Shown: positions 36,765 to 46,376 of the stretch, in pieces
How positions within the stretch are numbered: the stretch's first letter is position 1
How the letters are laid out: every line of letters begins with the position of its first letter
Translations under genes and position numbers: made by a program
Source of the DNA: Paraburkholderia sp. BCC1884
GTDB lineage: Bacteria > Pseudomonadota > Gammaproteobacteria > Burkholderiales > Burkholderiaceae
Assembly (NCBI RefSeq): GCF_900996225.1
Contig: NZ_CAAJGL010000033.1
Location: forward strand, 1-64,000
Direction of reading: 5' to 3'
DNA: 64,000 bases
The notes under the pieces: model-generated
Seen by the model: the letters and a program-made list of their open reading frames with translations, nothing else
Databases searched by the model: none
What the model was told of the DNA's origin: nothing

Positions 36765-38456
36765 TCAAAGTTCTGCGTTGACAGGCAATAGGGAGAATAG
36801 ACCCGTTAGCGCATTCCGGTACAAACCCGCCTGCGGGTCGAAAATATAGGTGCGGCGCCGGCCGTTCTCGACGTCGGTCCAGACGAGCGGCGAGGGCGGC
36901 GCGCCGATCGAGCGCAGATAGGCCTGTTGCGTGGCGTCCGCGAGCGTGACGCGGTAGCTTTCCTCCGGCGAGGTGGCGTGCGTGAAGATTTGCGCGACCT
37001 GATCGGCGAGCGCCGGACTATGGATCACCAGCGCCAGTTCGGTGTTCAGATTGGCCGAGCGCGGATCGAGGTTCATCGAACCGATCACCAGAATCTTGTG
37101 GTCGATCACGTAGGTTTTGGCATGCAGGCTGGCGCGTGAGCGCGAGCCTACGATCCCGGCGCGCGGCGTGTTCTGTTGCGGTTTGAATTCGTACAACTCC
37201 ACACCCTGTTGCAGCAGCGGCACGCGAAACGGACTGTAGCCCGCCTGCACGGCGACCGCGTCGGTGGCGGCGAGCGAGTTGGTCAGCACGGCAATGCGCA
37301 CGCCCCGGTGCGTCAATTCGCCGGCCGCCTTGACGCCCGCTTCGTGCGGCACGAAGTAGGGCGAAATGATCAGGAAGTCCTGTTGCGCGTCGCGCATCAG
37401 TTCGCCCAGACGCTGCATCGGCGGGCTCACGTAATCCGGCGACGGATGCACGATCTTCTCCGGCAGGTCGGCCTTGAACTCGGCCGGCGCCCAGGTCAGG
37501 CCGAGCTGATCGCTGGCGATCTGCGAGGCGAGCGGGGTCGCGTTCAGCGGCTTCGCGTTATACGGTTCGGCGTTGGTGCGCCAGTGCTGGCGCAGATCGT
37601 CGCGCGTCTGATCGAGCTCCTTCGCGTCGAACTTCTGCTTGTTCAACACGCGCAGCGGATACGAGATGCTGCTGTTCCAGTAGTCGTCGAAACTCGCGGA
37701 CACGTCGGCAGTAATCGGGCCGGCGGCCAGCACGTCGAGATCGCGGAATTGCAGGGTTTCGCTGGCGCTGAAATACTCGTCGCCGAGATTGCGGCCGCCG
37801 ACGATCGCCAACTGATTGTCCGCGATCATCGCCTTGTTATGCATGCGGCGTGTGAAGTGGCCAATCTGCGTAAACAGGTTCGTCGTGCGTTCGAATACGC
37901 CCTCCTGCGCGCTGCCGAATGGATTGAAGACGCGGATCTCGATGTTGTCGTGCGCGTTCAGGCCGGCCATCACCTGATCGATATCCTTGAAGTTCAGATC
38001 GTCGACCAGCATGCGAACTCTCACACCATGATCGGCCGCGTAGAGCGCCGCACCGAGCAGCAGCTTGCCGGTGGTGTCCTCGTTGGCGATGTAGTACTGC
38101 ATGTCGAGCGTTTTCGTCGCCGCGCGCGCGAGTGCGATGCGCATCTGCAAGGCGTCGGTGCCGCTCGACAGCACGCGGAAACCGGACTCGTTCGGATGCG
38201 CTGTTTCGAGCGGCGCGAGCGCGGTGTGCAGCGGGTTGGTATCGGTGGCGGGTAGGGCGTGCGTGACGTCACGGTCGAATGCCGTGGCGGGTGGTTTGGT
38301 CGCGCAGGCAGTCAGAAATGCCGTTGCGCAACAGACCAGGAAGAAATGTCTCGTGAAGCTCAACGCGCGGTGGCGTTGCAGTGCGCTCTTGTTCTTAGCT
38401 TGATGCCACAACACGCTTTTCCCCTTGTTTGCAGGCTTCTCGTGGCGGCAGCGCAA
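36765..38456 (-). CDS. Phospholipase D-family lipoprotein (ClsC/YmdC-like)
   Basis: The protein has two HKD motifs: RMHNKAMIADNQLAIVGGRN in the first half and SLHAKTYVIDHKILVIGSMN in the second, the pair that forms the active site of cardiolipin synthases. A hydrophobic segment ending LTACATK (Cys about residue 52) looks like a lipobox, so it is probably membrane-anchored. The 563 residues include about 35 basic residues before the signal, so the true start may be internal. Likely roles are cardiolipin synthesis from phosphatidylethanolamine or phosphatidylglycerol. Assignment to ClsC rather than another member of the family is by similarity of layout only. Confidence 0.85.
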   Translation of the reverse strand: MRCRHEKPANKGKSVLWHQAKNKSALQRHRALSFTRHFFLVCCATAFLTACATKPPATAFDRDVTHALPATDTNPLHTALAPLETAHPNESGFRVLSSGTDALQMRIALARAATKTLDMQYYIANEDTTGKLLLGAALYAADHGVRVRMLVDDLNFKDIDQVMAGLNAHDNIEIRVFNPFGSAQEGVFERTTNLFTQIGHFTRRMHNKAMIADNQLAIVGGRNLGDEYFSASETLQFRDLDVLAAGPITADVSASFDDYWNSSISYPLRVLNKQKFDAKELDQTRDDLRQHWRTNAEPYNAKPLNATPLASQIASDQLGLTWAPAEFKADLPEKIVHPSPDYVSPPMQRLGELMRDAQQDFLIISPYFVPHEAGVKAAGELTHRGVRIAVLTNSLAATDAVAVQAGYSPFRVPLLQQGVELYEFKPQQNTPRAGIVGSRSRASLHAKTYVIDHKILVIGSMNLDPRSANLNTELALVIHSPALADQVAQIFTHATSPEESYRVTLADATQQAYLRSIGAPPSPLVWTDVENGRRRTYIFDPQAGLYRNALTGLFSLLPVNAEL

Positions 38457-38510
38457 GTGGCTCGTACTGCCGAGAAGTGCATTCTAAGGGGAATCGCGCG
38501 TTGTACGCCG

Positions 38511-39470
38511 TCAACTGCGCTCGGCTTTCAATGCCGGCTGGCCGTCGACATGCGTGGAGCCTTTCGCGGGACGTCCGGCCCAATAGCCTGCGAGCAACGA
38601 CCCCGACAGATTGTGCCAAACCGAAAAGAGCGCGCCGGGCAGGGCGGCGATCGGCGTGAAGTACAGCTTGCCGAGCGTCGCGGCGAGGCCGGAATTCTGC
38701 ATGCCTACTTCGATGGCGAGCGTGCGGCACACGGCTTCGTCGAAGCCGAGCAAACGGCCGCCCCAATAGCCGCCAAGCAGGCCGATGCCGTTATGCAGCA
38801 CCACGCCCAGCATCACCACCAGACCGACCGAGGCAATGCTCTTCTGTGTGCCGCCCACCACTGCGCCGATGATCAGCACGATCGCGACCATCGAGATCAG
38901 CGGCAGAACCGGTTCGATCTTGCGCACGAGCTTGCCGAACAGATGATTGACGACGAGGCCGACCACGATCGGCAGCGCAACGATCTGCAGGATGCTCATC
39001 AGCATGCCGTGTACGTCGACGACGATCGAGGCGTCCACATAAAGACGCGTGAGCAGCGGCGTCGCGAACACGCCGACCAGCGTCGACAACGCGCTGATCG
39101 TCACCGACAACGCGACGTCGCCGCGCGCCAGATAGATCATCACGTTCGAGGCCGTGCCGCTCGCCACGCTGCCCACCAGCACCATGCCAGCGGTCAGGTC
39201 GGGCGGCATGCGCAAAGCCCTGGCGATGAGCCAGGCGGCGAGCGGCATCACCAGATAATGCAGCACGATGCCGGCGATCACCGGCGCCGGGCGCGTGAAG
39301 ACGCGTTGAAAGTCGGCCACCGAGAGCGTGACGCCCATCGCCAGCATGATGATCGTGAGGAGCGTGGTGACGTGCGGCGCGACGGGCGCGAACGAGGCGG
39401 GCGAGAAGTACGCAGCAATCGAAACGAGCACGGCCCAGAGCGGGAAAAGACGGGTGACGCGGGCAAGCAT
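38511..39470 (-). CDS. Bile acid:sodium symporter family (BASS) transporter
   Basis: The 319-residue membrane protein has about nine to ten hydrophobic segments and the motifs of the BASS family: [44 protein letters not shown] and [14 protein letters not shown], which form the sodium and substrate sites. Bacterial members move pantoate, bile acids or other organic anions; the substrate here cannot be set. Confidence 0.9.
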   Translation of the reverse strand: MLARVTRLFPLWAVLVSIAAYFSPASFAPVAPHVTTLLTIIMLAMGVTLSVADFQRVFTRPAPVIAGIVLHYLVMPLAAWLIARALRMPPDLTAGMVLVGSVASGTASNVMIYLARGDVALSVTISALSTLVGVFATPLLTRLYVDASIVVDVHGMLMSILQIVALPIVVGLVVNHLFGKLVRKIEPVLPLISMVAIVLIIGAVVGGTQKSIASVGLVVMLGVVLHNGIGLLGGYWGGRLLGFDEAVCRTLAIEVGMQNSGLAATLGKLYFTPIAALPGALFSVWHNLSGSLLAGYWAGRPAKGSTHVDGQPALKAERS

Positions 39471-39793
39471 GACGGGTGGTCCCTGGTTATGTTTTAGTGC
39501 GAGAAGCGAAGGTCGAAGGTCGGTCGGGCGTTCGGTCGCATGGGTGCGGCGAGCGTCCTGAAGCCGGCCGCGAAAAGCGCGGCGAGGGGTGCGAGCGGCT
39601 GATGAGCCTGCTGGCGGCGCTAGCCTTCGTGAGGCGCGCGAGCGGTATGTCGGGGCAGAGGCGCGGGTGAGCGCGAGTGCGTCGAAGCGCGCATTTTACC
39701 TTCAGCGCGGCTTCGACGGCATCCGGCAAATGAGCGGGATGGTTGCGATTGCAACGAGGTGAACGTGGCCCGGCTCGAGCGTCCGGGCCGGTT
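39471..39793. other. Intergenic region between MATE and BASS genes
   Basis: In these 323 bases I see no coding signal. Both flanking genes are on the minus strand. A hairpin GGCCCGG...CCGGGCC (39767-39789, 9-base loop) lies just after the MATE stop and may end that transcript, although it has no T-run. Confidence 0.55.
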
Positions 39794-41206
39794 TCACGCC
39801 GAGGCGGCAGGCGGCGCGTCCGACGCAGGCGGGACACGGCGCAAGCTCAGTTTGTGAAAGCGCAGCGTCATCAGTAGCGCGACGCTCGCGAGTCCCGCCG
39901 CAAGTCCCCACCAGAGACCGCGCGCGCCCAGGCCGAAGTGAAACGCCAGCGTGTAGCCGGTCGGAAAGCCGATTACCCAGTAGCCGAAGGCCGCGGCGAT
40001 CATCGGCACGCGGGTGTCTTTCAGGCCGCGCAGACAGCCGGAGCCGACCGTCTGCATGCCGTCGACGATCTGGAAGATCGCGGCCACGCCGAGCAGCGAA
40101 CTGGCGAGCTTGACCGTGGCCGCGTTGGCCGGGTCGTCGAGATGCAGATACAGGCCGACGATCCAGTGCGGCGCGGCAATCAGCACGATCCCCGAGAGCG
40201 TCATGAAGGCTACGCCGAGCGCCAGCGCGACGAAACCCGCATGGCGCGCGGCCAGCGGCTGGCCCGCGCCGGACCAGAAGCCGACTCGCACGTTGGCCGC
40301 CTGGCCGATCGCGAGCGGCACCATGAAGGCCACCGAGGCGACGTTCAGGGCGATCTGATGCGCGGCCAGTTGCGATTCGCCGAGCAGGCCGACCATCACG
40401 CCGGTGGCGAGGAACAAGGTCGACTCGACGCCGTAGGTGATCGCCACTGGCCAGCCGATGCCGAATAGCTCGCCCATCAGGGGCACGTTTGGCCTTGTCG
40501 CGACGACGAAGTGGCGATAGCGCGGCCGCAGATGCAACAGCGCCATCAGCACGAGCGCGCTCAACCAGACGGTGATCGAGGTGGCGGCCGCCGAGCCGAG
40601 AAAGCCGAGTCGCGGCAGACCGTAGGCGCCGTGAATCAGCCCGTAGTTGAGAAAGCCGTTCACGGCGACGCTTACGAGCGATACCCACAGAAGTCGCTTG
40701 GCCGCGCCGATCGCGGGCAGGAAGGAACGCATCAGGCCGACCCCGATCAGGCTGCCCAGCGATCCCCAGCGCAGCACGGCTGCATATTCGCCGACGTTGT
40801 GCGCGAGCAGCGCGGGCTCGCCGAACGCGAGCATGATCGGCGTCGCGAACGAGAGCAGGAAGAACGCCGGGATCGACAGCAGCACGGACAGCACGAAGCC
40901 GGTCCAGTAGATATGCGGCACGCGGCTTTCGTCCTGCGCGCCGCGCGCGTGCGACACGCTCACGCTGACCGAGGTCAGCACGCCTTGCAGCAGGGTGACC
41001 ACCACGAAGAACAGGTTCGCGCCCAGGCCGCCGGCGGCGAGCGCGTCGGGGCCGAGCGAGCCGAGCAGGATCGTGTCGGTGACGGCCATCGCCATTTGCG
41101 CGAGTTGCGAGATGGCGAGCGGCGCGGCGAGCCGGGCGGTGTCGGCTGCGTGGCGGGTCAGGGTCGGCGGCCGGGTGGCCACCCGGGTAAAGCCGGATTG
41201 AGTCAT
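39794..41206 (-). CDS. MATE family multidrug efflux transporter
   Basis: The 470-residue protein has about twelve hydrophobic segments in two similar halves. The MATE pattern LAAPLAISQLAQMAMAVTDTI is at the N-terminus, with GGLGANLFFVVVTLLQGVLTS after it, and the equivalent segment AFMVPLAIGQAANVRVG starts the second half. NorM-like members export cationic drugs in exchange for Na+ or H+. A regulator is not adjacent. Confidence 0.9.
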   Translation of the reverse strand: MTQSGFTRVATRPPTLTRHAADTARLAAPLAISQLAQMAMAVTDTILLGSLGPDALAAGGLGANLFFVVVTLLQGVLTSVSVSVSHARGAQDESRVPHIYWTGFVLSVLLSIPAFFLLSFATPIMLAFGEPALLAHNVGEYAAVLRWGSLGSLIGVGLMRSFLPAIGAAKRLLWVSLVSVAVNGFLNYGLIHGAYGLPRLGFLGSAAATSITVWLSALVLMALLHLRPRYRHFVVATRPNVPLMGELFGIGWPVAITYGVESTLFLATGVMVGLLGESQLAAHQIALNVASVAFMVPLAIGQAANVRVGFWSGAGQPLAARHAGFVALALGVAFMTLSGIVLIAAPHWIVGLYLHLDDPANAATVKLASSLLGVAAIFQIVDGMQTVGSGCLRGLKDTRVPMIAAAFGYWVIGFPTGYTLAFHFGLGARGLWWGLAAGLASVALLMTLRFHKLSLRRVPPASDAPPAASA

Positions 41207-41461
41207 GGAACGCCTGGCGGCGGAAAGGGCGACAGCGCGACGGTGGGCGCCGGTCGCGGGCGCACGGAATTCACGCGAAAAGCGGCGGCGCTAACGTGAG
41301 ACGGCGGCTCCATGAGCGCCTGCGCGAGCGTTGGGGCGGCTGTCAGCCGGTTGTTTAACTGTTGGGACTGACAGCTTATTGCCTGAACGCGGTGTTGTCG
41401 ATGGAGAAAGCACGATTTTGGTGCGCGCCGGCTCTCCAGGTTTTCGTGGGGTGGCGCGCCG

Positions 41462-41680
41462 TCAGGCTTCGTGGACCGCGATGCGCGTGTCGCCCAGCAA
41501 CACCACCTGTCCCGCGCGGATTTTGCAGGTTTTACGCGTTTCGACCCGACCGTCGACGGTCACCGCGCCGTCCGCGACCATCATTTTTGCCGAGCCGCCG
41601 CTGTCGGCGAGTCCCGTTATCTTCAGGAGATTGTGCAGTTCGACGTAGTCGCCGGTCAGTGTGAAATCGAGGTTGGGCAT
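41462..41680 (-). CDS. S4 domain RNA-binding protein (YbcJ-like)
   Basis: The 72-residue product is essentially one S4 domain: YVELHNLLKITGLADSGGSAK, MVADGAVTVDGRVETRKTCKI and GQVVLLGDTRI. Its size and layout match E. coli YbcJ, a small RNA-binding protein. I start at the ATG at 41680; an upstream in-frame ATG at 41722 adds 14 residues without conserved character. Confidence 0.87.
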   Translation of the reverse strand: MPNLDFTLTGDYVELHNLLKITGLADSGGSAKMMVADGAVTVDGRVETRKTCKIRAGQVVLLGDTRIAVHEA

Positions 41681-41909
41681 GGCGTTTGCACCTTCAGGCA
41701 AAGGGTTCGCATCATAAGCCACAAGCTTGCCCTGAATGAAGAGCGCGGTGTGCGCCGGAGTTGACCGAGGCCTTCGCAGGTAAATGTCATGCGATTGTCA
41801 GAAAGTGAAACCTTGCGTAACAGGCCTCGCCGGTTGCGAAGTTCACTCGTAGAGTGCAGCTTTGTAGACGAAGACGCACGCGTCACAACAACTTTAGAGA
41901 GGATTAGTC

Positions 41910-42332
41910 ATGACCAAAATTCGTACGCTCCTGATCGGTACCGCCCTGAGTGCATTTGCCGCAACCGCCGCCGTTGCGCAGACCGCGCAGCCTGCCGCGG
42001 GCATGCAACCGCAGGACGCCGCACCGGCTGCGCCGGCGGCGCAAGGTGTGACACCGCCGCCGATGCGCCTGACGGCGCCCGGCTCGACCGATCCGCTGGT
42101 GCAGAAGCGTGACGCCAATGCTCAGGCGAACGCGGAATACCGCGCGTCGAAGAAGGCCTCCAAGTCCGAACTGAAGCAGCAGCAGAAGGCCGCCAAGTCC
42201 CAGTACAAGGACCAGGTGCGCGATGCCAAGGTCAACAAGCAGGCTGACAAGCAGGCCGCCAATAACGAAATGAAGATGAACATGGAAGGCCAGACGGGCG
42301 ATCAAAGCAACGGTGCCGACGTCAAGCACTGA
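41910..42332 (+). CDS. Small exported Lys/Ala/Gln-rich protein
   Basis: The 140-residue product has a signal peptide (MTKIRTLLIG to AAVAQ, about 23), then an Ala/Pro/Gln-rich stretch. A charged helical part (about 65-130) is rich in Lys, Ala, Gln and Asn. AGAGAGGA precedes the ATG. I recognise no family. The next gene (42416) is similar in style: export signal and KKASKxxxKxxxK repeats. The two are probably paralogous periplasmic or surface proteins. Confidence 0.75.
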   Translation: MTKIRTLLIGTALSAFAATAAVAQTAQPAAGMQPQDAAPAAPAAQGVTPPPMRLTAPGSTDPLVQKRDANAQANAEYRASKKASKSELKQQQKAAKSQYKDQVRDAKVNKQADKQAANNEMKMNMEGQTGDQSNGADVKH

Positions 42333-42415
42333 AGCTAAGTTCGGCGGCGGCCCGAGTCGTCCGTCTGGGCGTCTCGAGCCCCGCTCGCCCTGCATGAGTT
42401 CAAGGAGGTAATCAG

Positions 42416-42679
42416 ATGAGTCTCTCCCGTTCCACGAAGCACCAGGTTCTTGCCGCGTTGATCGCAGGCTGTCTGTCGTCGGTGGTGTTCGCGCAGGCGA
42501 GCGATCCGGCTGCGGCGCCCGTCACGCACGCCGATAAGAAGGCCTCGAAGGAGCAGTCGAAGGCGGATAAGAAAGCCTCGGTTGCGCAGGCCAAGGCGGA
42601 CAAGAAGAAAACCGATGTCCAGGCCGACGCCGATAAGGCGAACGCCGACGCGAATCTGAAGGACGCCAAGAAGCAGTAG
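42416..42679 (+). CDS. Small exported Lys/Ala/Asp-rich protein
   Basis: The 87-residue product has a signal peptide ending VVFAQ (about 26) followed by a mature part made of K/A/D-rich helical repeats (ADKKASKEQSKADKKAS). AAGGAGG precedes the ATG. It follows the 41910 gene by 83 bases and has the same KKASK spelling, suggesting duplication. Function is not known. Confidence 0.75.
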   Translation: MSLSRSTKHQVLAALIAGCLSSVVFAQASDPAAAPVTHADKKASKEQSKADKKASVAQAKADKKKTDVQADADKANADANLKDAKKQ

Positions 42680-42739
42680 GCCGGGCCGTGAGACGGTGCT
42701 AGAACGGCGGCGGAAAAAAGGGTCGCTTGTCTGCTGGGG

Positions 42740-42755
42740 TTGTATGGATATACAG
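42740..42755. promoter_or_regulatory. LexA-like (SOS) box upstream of UvrD-like helicase
   Basis: TTGTATGGATATACAG fits CTGT-N8-ACAG with one mismatch (T for C at the first base) and has the AT-rich centre and flanking TA of LexA operators. It is 43 bases upstream of the helicase start, and E. coli uvrD is itself LexA-controlled. Confidence 0.6.
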
Positions 42756-42798
42756 TATGCGTCGCTGACTCCAACCGACCCCAACGTCTCCATCGACC

Positions 42799-44937
42799 GT
42801 GCTCCCCGTCGCCGAATCTCCGCTGCCGTCCCCGTCGTCCGACAGCACCGCCTGGCTGGCGAAGCTCAACGACGCCCAACGTGAGGCCGTCGAATACGGC
42901 TCCGATAATCCTCATACGGCACCCGGCGCATTGTTGGTGATTGCGGGTGCGGGCTCCGGCAAGACCAACACGCTCGCGCATCGCGTGGCCAATCTGGTGG
43001 TGAAGGGCGCCGACCCTCGGCGCATTCTCCTGCTGACCTTTTCGCGCCGCGCGGCACTCGAAATGACGCGCCGCGTGACCCGCATCGCGGCTGCTGCGCT
43101 CGGCACGCGCGCCGCGCTCGCGCAAGGGCTGACGTGGGCAGGCACCTTCCATAGCGTGGGCGCCCGCTTGCTGCGCGAGTACGCCGATCTGATCGGTCTG
43201 GCACCCGCTTTCACGATCAACGACCGCGAGGATTCCGCGGACCTCATGAACCTCGTGCGCCACGAGCTCGGCTTGTCGGCGAAAGAGCGGCGTTTTCCTG
43301 CCAAGGGCACCTGTTTCGCCATTTACTCGCGCGTCGTGAACACGGGCGCTTCGCTGAGTCACGTGCTGGACACAGCGTTTCCATGGTGTCGGGAGTGGGA
43401 GGCCGATCTGCGCATGCTGTTCGCGGCGTACGTCGACGCCAAACAGAAGCAGAGTGTGCTCGACTACGACGACCTCCTGCTCTACTGGTCGCATATGGCC
43501 GCCGAGCCGGCCATTGCAGCCGACCTGTCAGGGCGCTTCGATCACGTGCTGGTCGACGAGTATCAGGACACCAACCGCCTGCAGGCGTCGATCCTGCTCG
43601 CGTTGAAGCCCGACGGCCGCGGTCTGACCGTGGTCGGCGACGACGCGCAATCGATCTACTCGTTTCGTGGCGCCACCGTGCGCAACATTCTCGACTTCCC
43701 GGCGCATTTCGATCCGCCCGCGAAGCAGATCACGCTCGAGCGCAACTATCGTTCGACGGCGCCGATCCTCGCGGCGTCGAACGCGGTGATCGAACTGGCC
43801 AGCGAGCGGTATACCAAGAACCTGTGGACCGACAAGGCATCGGCGCAGCGCCCGCGCCTGGTGACGGTCGCCGACGAAGCCGATCAGGCCCGCTACATCG
43901 TCGAACAGGTTCTCGAGGCGCGCGAACAGGGCATGACGCTCAAGTCGCAAGCCGTCCTGTTTCGCGCCGCGCATCATAGCGCCGCGCTCGAGATCGAACT
44001 GACCCGGCGCAACATTCCGTTCGTGAAATTCGGCGGTCTGAAGTTTCTCGACTCGGTGCACGTGAAGGACGTGCTTGCCGTGCTGCGCTGGGCGGAAAAT
44101 CCGCGCGATCGCGTGGCCGGTTTCCGGGTGGTGCAATTGCTGCCGGGCGTCGGCCCGGCGACCGCCGCGAAGGTCCTCGACGACATCGCGACGCGCGCAG
44201 GAACGGCGAACCCCGTCGAAACCGCCGGCGGCGCGCTGGCCGCGTTTGCCGCGCCGGCACGCGCGCAGGAAGACTGGCATCCGTTCGTCAAGCTGATGTC
44301 GAGCGTTTATGGGCGGCAGACGCCTTGGCCCGCGGAATTCGAAATGGTGCGGCGCTGGTACGAGCCGCATCTCGAGCGCAATCACGAAGACGCCGCTATC
44401 CGTCATGCGGATATTTTGCAGATGGAAAGCATCGCGGGCACGTACGCGTCGCGCGAGCGTTTCCTGACCGAGCTGACGCTCGACCCGCCCGACGCCACCA
44501 GCGACGAATCCGGCGTGCCGCTGATCGACGAGGACTACCTGATTCTGTCCACCATCCATTCGGCGAAGGGTCAGGAGTGGCGCAACGTGTTCGTGCTGAA
44601 CGGTGTCGACGGTTGCATCCCCTCGGATCTCGGCACGGGCAGCGAAGCGGAAATCGACGAAGAGCGCCGCCTGCTCTACGTGGCGATGACCCGCGCGAAA
44701 GAGGACCTGCATATCGTCGTGCCGCAGCGTTTCTACGTGCACAACCAGACGCATATGGGCGACCGTCATGTGTGGGCATCGCGCACGCGCTTCATTCCCG
44801 CGCATCTGATGCCCATGTTCGACGCCTACGCCTGGCCGCGCGTGCCGATAGCGGGCGCGCCCACGGCGGCGGGGCTCGCCGCTGCGGCGCTGGCCAGAAT
44901 CGAGATCGGGGCGAAGCTGAGAAAGATGTGGGATTGA
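42799..44937 (+). CDS. UvrD/Rep-type ATP-dependent DNA helicase
   Basis: This 712-residue superfamily 1A helicase has Walker A AGAGSGKT (49-56), motif Ia LTFSRRAALEM, motif II VLVDEYQDTN, motif III VVGDDAQSIYSFRGA, motif IV ERNYRS, motif V TIHSAKGQEW and motif VI RRLLYVAMTRAK. It is a 3'-5' helicase of the UvrD/PcrA/Rep type, expected in repair or restart. The start is GTG at 42799. The LexA-like box just upstream supports a DNA-damage role. Compared with UvrD the 2B region is short, so this is probably a distinct paralogue rather than the main UvrD. Confidence 0.93.
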   Translation: MLPVAESPLPSPSSDSTAWLAKLNDAQREAVEYGSDNPHTAPGALLVIAGAGSGKTNTLAHRVANLVVKGADPRRILLLTFSRRAALEMTRRVTRIAAAALGTRAALAQGLTWAGTFHSVGARLLREYADLIGLAPAFTINDREDSADLMNLVRHELGLSAKERRFPAKGTCFAIYSRVVNTGASLSHVLDTAFPWCREWEADLRMLFAAYVDAKQKQSVLDYDDLLLYWSHMAAEPAIAADLSGRFDHVLVDEYQDTNRLQASILLALKPDGRGLTVVGDDAQSIYSFRGATVRNILDFPAHFDPPAKQITLERNYRSTAPILAASNAVIELASERYTKNLWTDKASAQRPRLVTVADEADQARYIVEQVLEAREQGMTLKSQAVLFRAAHHSAALEIELTRRNIPFVKFGGLKFLDSVHVKDVLAVLRWAENPRDRVAGFRVVQLLPGVGPATAAKVLDDIATRAGTANPVETAGGALAAFAAPARAQEDWHPFVKLMSSVYGRQTPWPAEFEMVRRWYEPHLERNHEDAAIRHADILQMESIAGTYASRERFLTELTLDPPDATSDESGVPLIDEDYLILSTIHSAKGQEWRNVFVLNGVDGCIPSDLGTGSEAEIDEERRLLYVAMTRAKEDLHIVVPQRFYVHNQTHMGDRHVWASRTRFIPAHLMPMFDAYAWPRVPIAGAPTAAGLAAAALARIEIGAKLRKMWD

Positions 44938-45037
44938 GGACGCCGGGGCGGCATCCTCGTGCGTGACGCACGGATTCGCGCATGCCGCGCCAGGGCGCCC
45001 GGGCGCCAGATGAAGGCGGGCGGCGCTCAGGCGGGAG

Positions 45038-45808
45038 TTAGCGCGATTGACGTTGCTGCTGTTGCTGCGGCAACGGACGCGGCGGCACGAAGAAATTGCG
45101 CAGCCAGGAGGCGAGGCGCGAAAACATGTCGTCGGGTTCCTCGACGAAAATATCCGGTTTGAGCAGGCGCAGATATTCCATGATCTGCTGCGCTTCCTGC
45201 TTCTGGAAAGAGCCGTGCGAAATGCCCATGCGCAGCAGGCCGCGCAGTTCGCCGAGCTTTTCACGGGCGGTGCTGCCATTGCTGGTTTCGCACGCCACTT
45301 TGGCCTCGTAGACCCGCTGGCGCAGCGATTCGACGAGCCGCCATGCGGGCGTCTGCATGACTTCTTCCAATGCCTGGATGTCCTGCGCGGCGCTCTTGAT
45401 CTGCGCCGCGAGCGGATCGACCAGCGTGGCGTCGCCTTCCGCTTCCTTGACGATCGCTGCAGCCCAGTCGTGGCACTGCTTGGCCAACTCTTCCGGCGTC
45501 CATTCCGAGCGCGCGGCGAAACCGAAACCGAACTCGCCCGCCTGCCGCATCAGAATCGCGACGACATCCGGGAATTCCTTGTCCAGCGTGCGTTTGGCCC
45601 AGGCGTATTGACCTCCCTGCAACATTCGCTGCACGGCGTGTTCGGTCAGCGGCACCATGTTGTCGAGCAGCTTGGCGCGCAAAAAATCTTCAAAAGACGG
45701 CGTGGCGAACTGCGGATCGAGCTTCAGCGATACCCGCAGAAACGCATCGAAATCCTTGCGCAGTGACGCAATGGTCTCGTCTTTGAGCGTGAGGGTGATT
45801 TGACCCAT
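45038..45808 (-). CDS. Uncharacterised 256-residue protein
   Basis: I do not recognise this protein. The first ~50 residues (ITLTLKDETIASLRKDFDAFLRVSL) look like a charged helix pair. The middle (70-200) is helical with no membrane segment, and the C-terminus ends RPLPQQQQQRQSR. There is no signal peptide. Codon use matches neighbouring genes, so it is a real gene, cytoplasmic by prediction. It converges with the helicase (100 bases between the stop codons), and the next gene upstream on its strand is azlD at 46053, read in the same direction. Confidence 0.75.
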   Translation of the reverse strand: MGQITLTLKDETIASLRKDFDAFLRVSLKLDPQFATPSFEDFLRAKLLDNMVPLTEHAVQRMLQGGQYAWAKRTLDKEFPDVVAILMRQAGEFGFGFAARSEWTPEELAKQCHDWAAAIVKEAEGDATLVDPLAAQIKSAAQDIQALEEVMQTPAWRLVESLRQRVYEAKVACETSNGSTAREKLGELRGLLRMGISHGSFQKQEAQQIMEYLRLLKPDIFVEEPDDMFSRLASWLRNFFVPPRPLPQQQQQRQSR

Positions 45809-46052
45809 GTGTTATCCCGTTTGGTCCTGCCGCGCGGCTTCGTCTCGTCCCTCGGCCGCACGCGGACCCCGAAGGACGCGACGCCAGATGCCGGCGCGGT
45901 TGTTTCCTGCCTGTTGCCGCCTAACCATCGGGGTGCGTTCCGATGCGCGGACCTCGACTTCATAACGGCGGATCCGGGGGAAACTTAAGGGCGGGCGGGG
46001 CGAGCGCGCCCGCTTTAGAGGAAGGCGTCGCCTGGGTCGGGCTGCTTTACGC

Positions 46053-46376
46053 TTATTTAAGCACGACACATTGCCAGACGAAAAACACCGTCAGGCCGAC
46101 CGCAATGGTCAGTAGCGGTCGCCGCGTCAGCGCGCTCACGAGGATGGCGGCCAGCGCGCCGACCAGTTGCGGGTTGCGCCAGGTCAGTTCCGCCTCGACG
46201 CCGTGCGGCGAAACCGCCATCGGCACGATGATCGCCGTCAACACGGTCACCGGCACGAAACCGAGGGCGGTGCGCACGAGCGGCGGGAACACGAGGCGGT
46301 CGCCCAGCATGAAAACGGCGGCGCGGATCACCCAGGTGATGAGCGCCATGCCCAGAATCAACACGACATAGTTCAT
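46053..46376 (-). CDS. azlD: AzlD family branched-chain amino acid transport subunit
   Basis: The 107-residue protein has four hydrophobic segments typical of AzlD (VVLILGMALITWVIRA, LGFVPVTVLTAIIVPMAV, LVGALAAILVSAL, LLTIAVGLTVFFVWQCV). It works with AzlC as an exporter of branched-chain amino acids. Its start overlaps the azlC stop by four bases, so the pair is translated together. I start at 46376; the longer frame overlaps azlC. Confidence 0.9.
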   Translation of the reverse strand: MNYVVLILGMALITWVIRAAVFMLGDRLVFPPLVRTALGFVPVTVLTAIIVPMAVSPHGVEAELTWRNPQLVGALAAILVSALTRRPLLTIAVGLTVFFVWQCVVLK

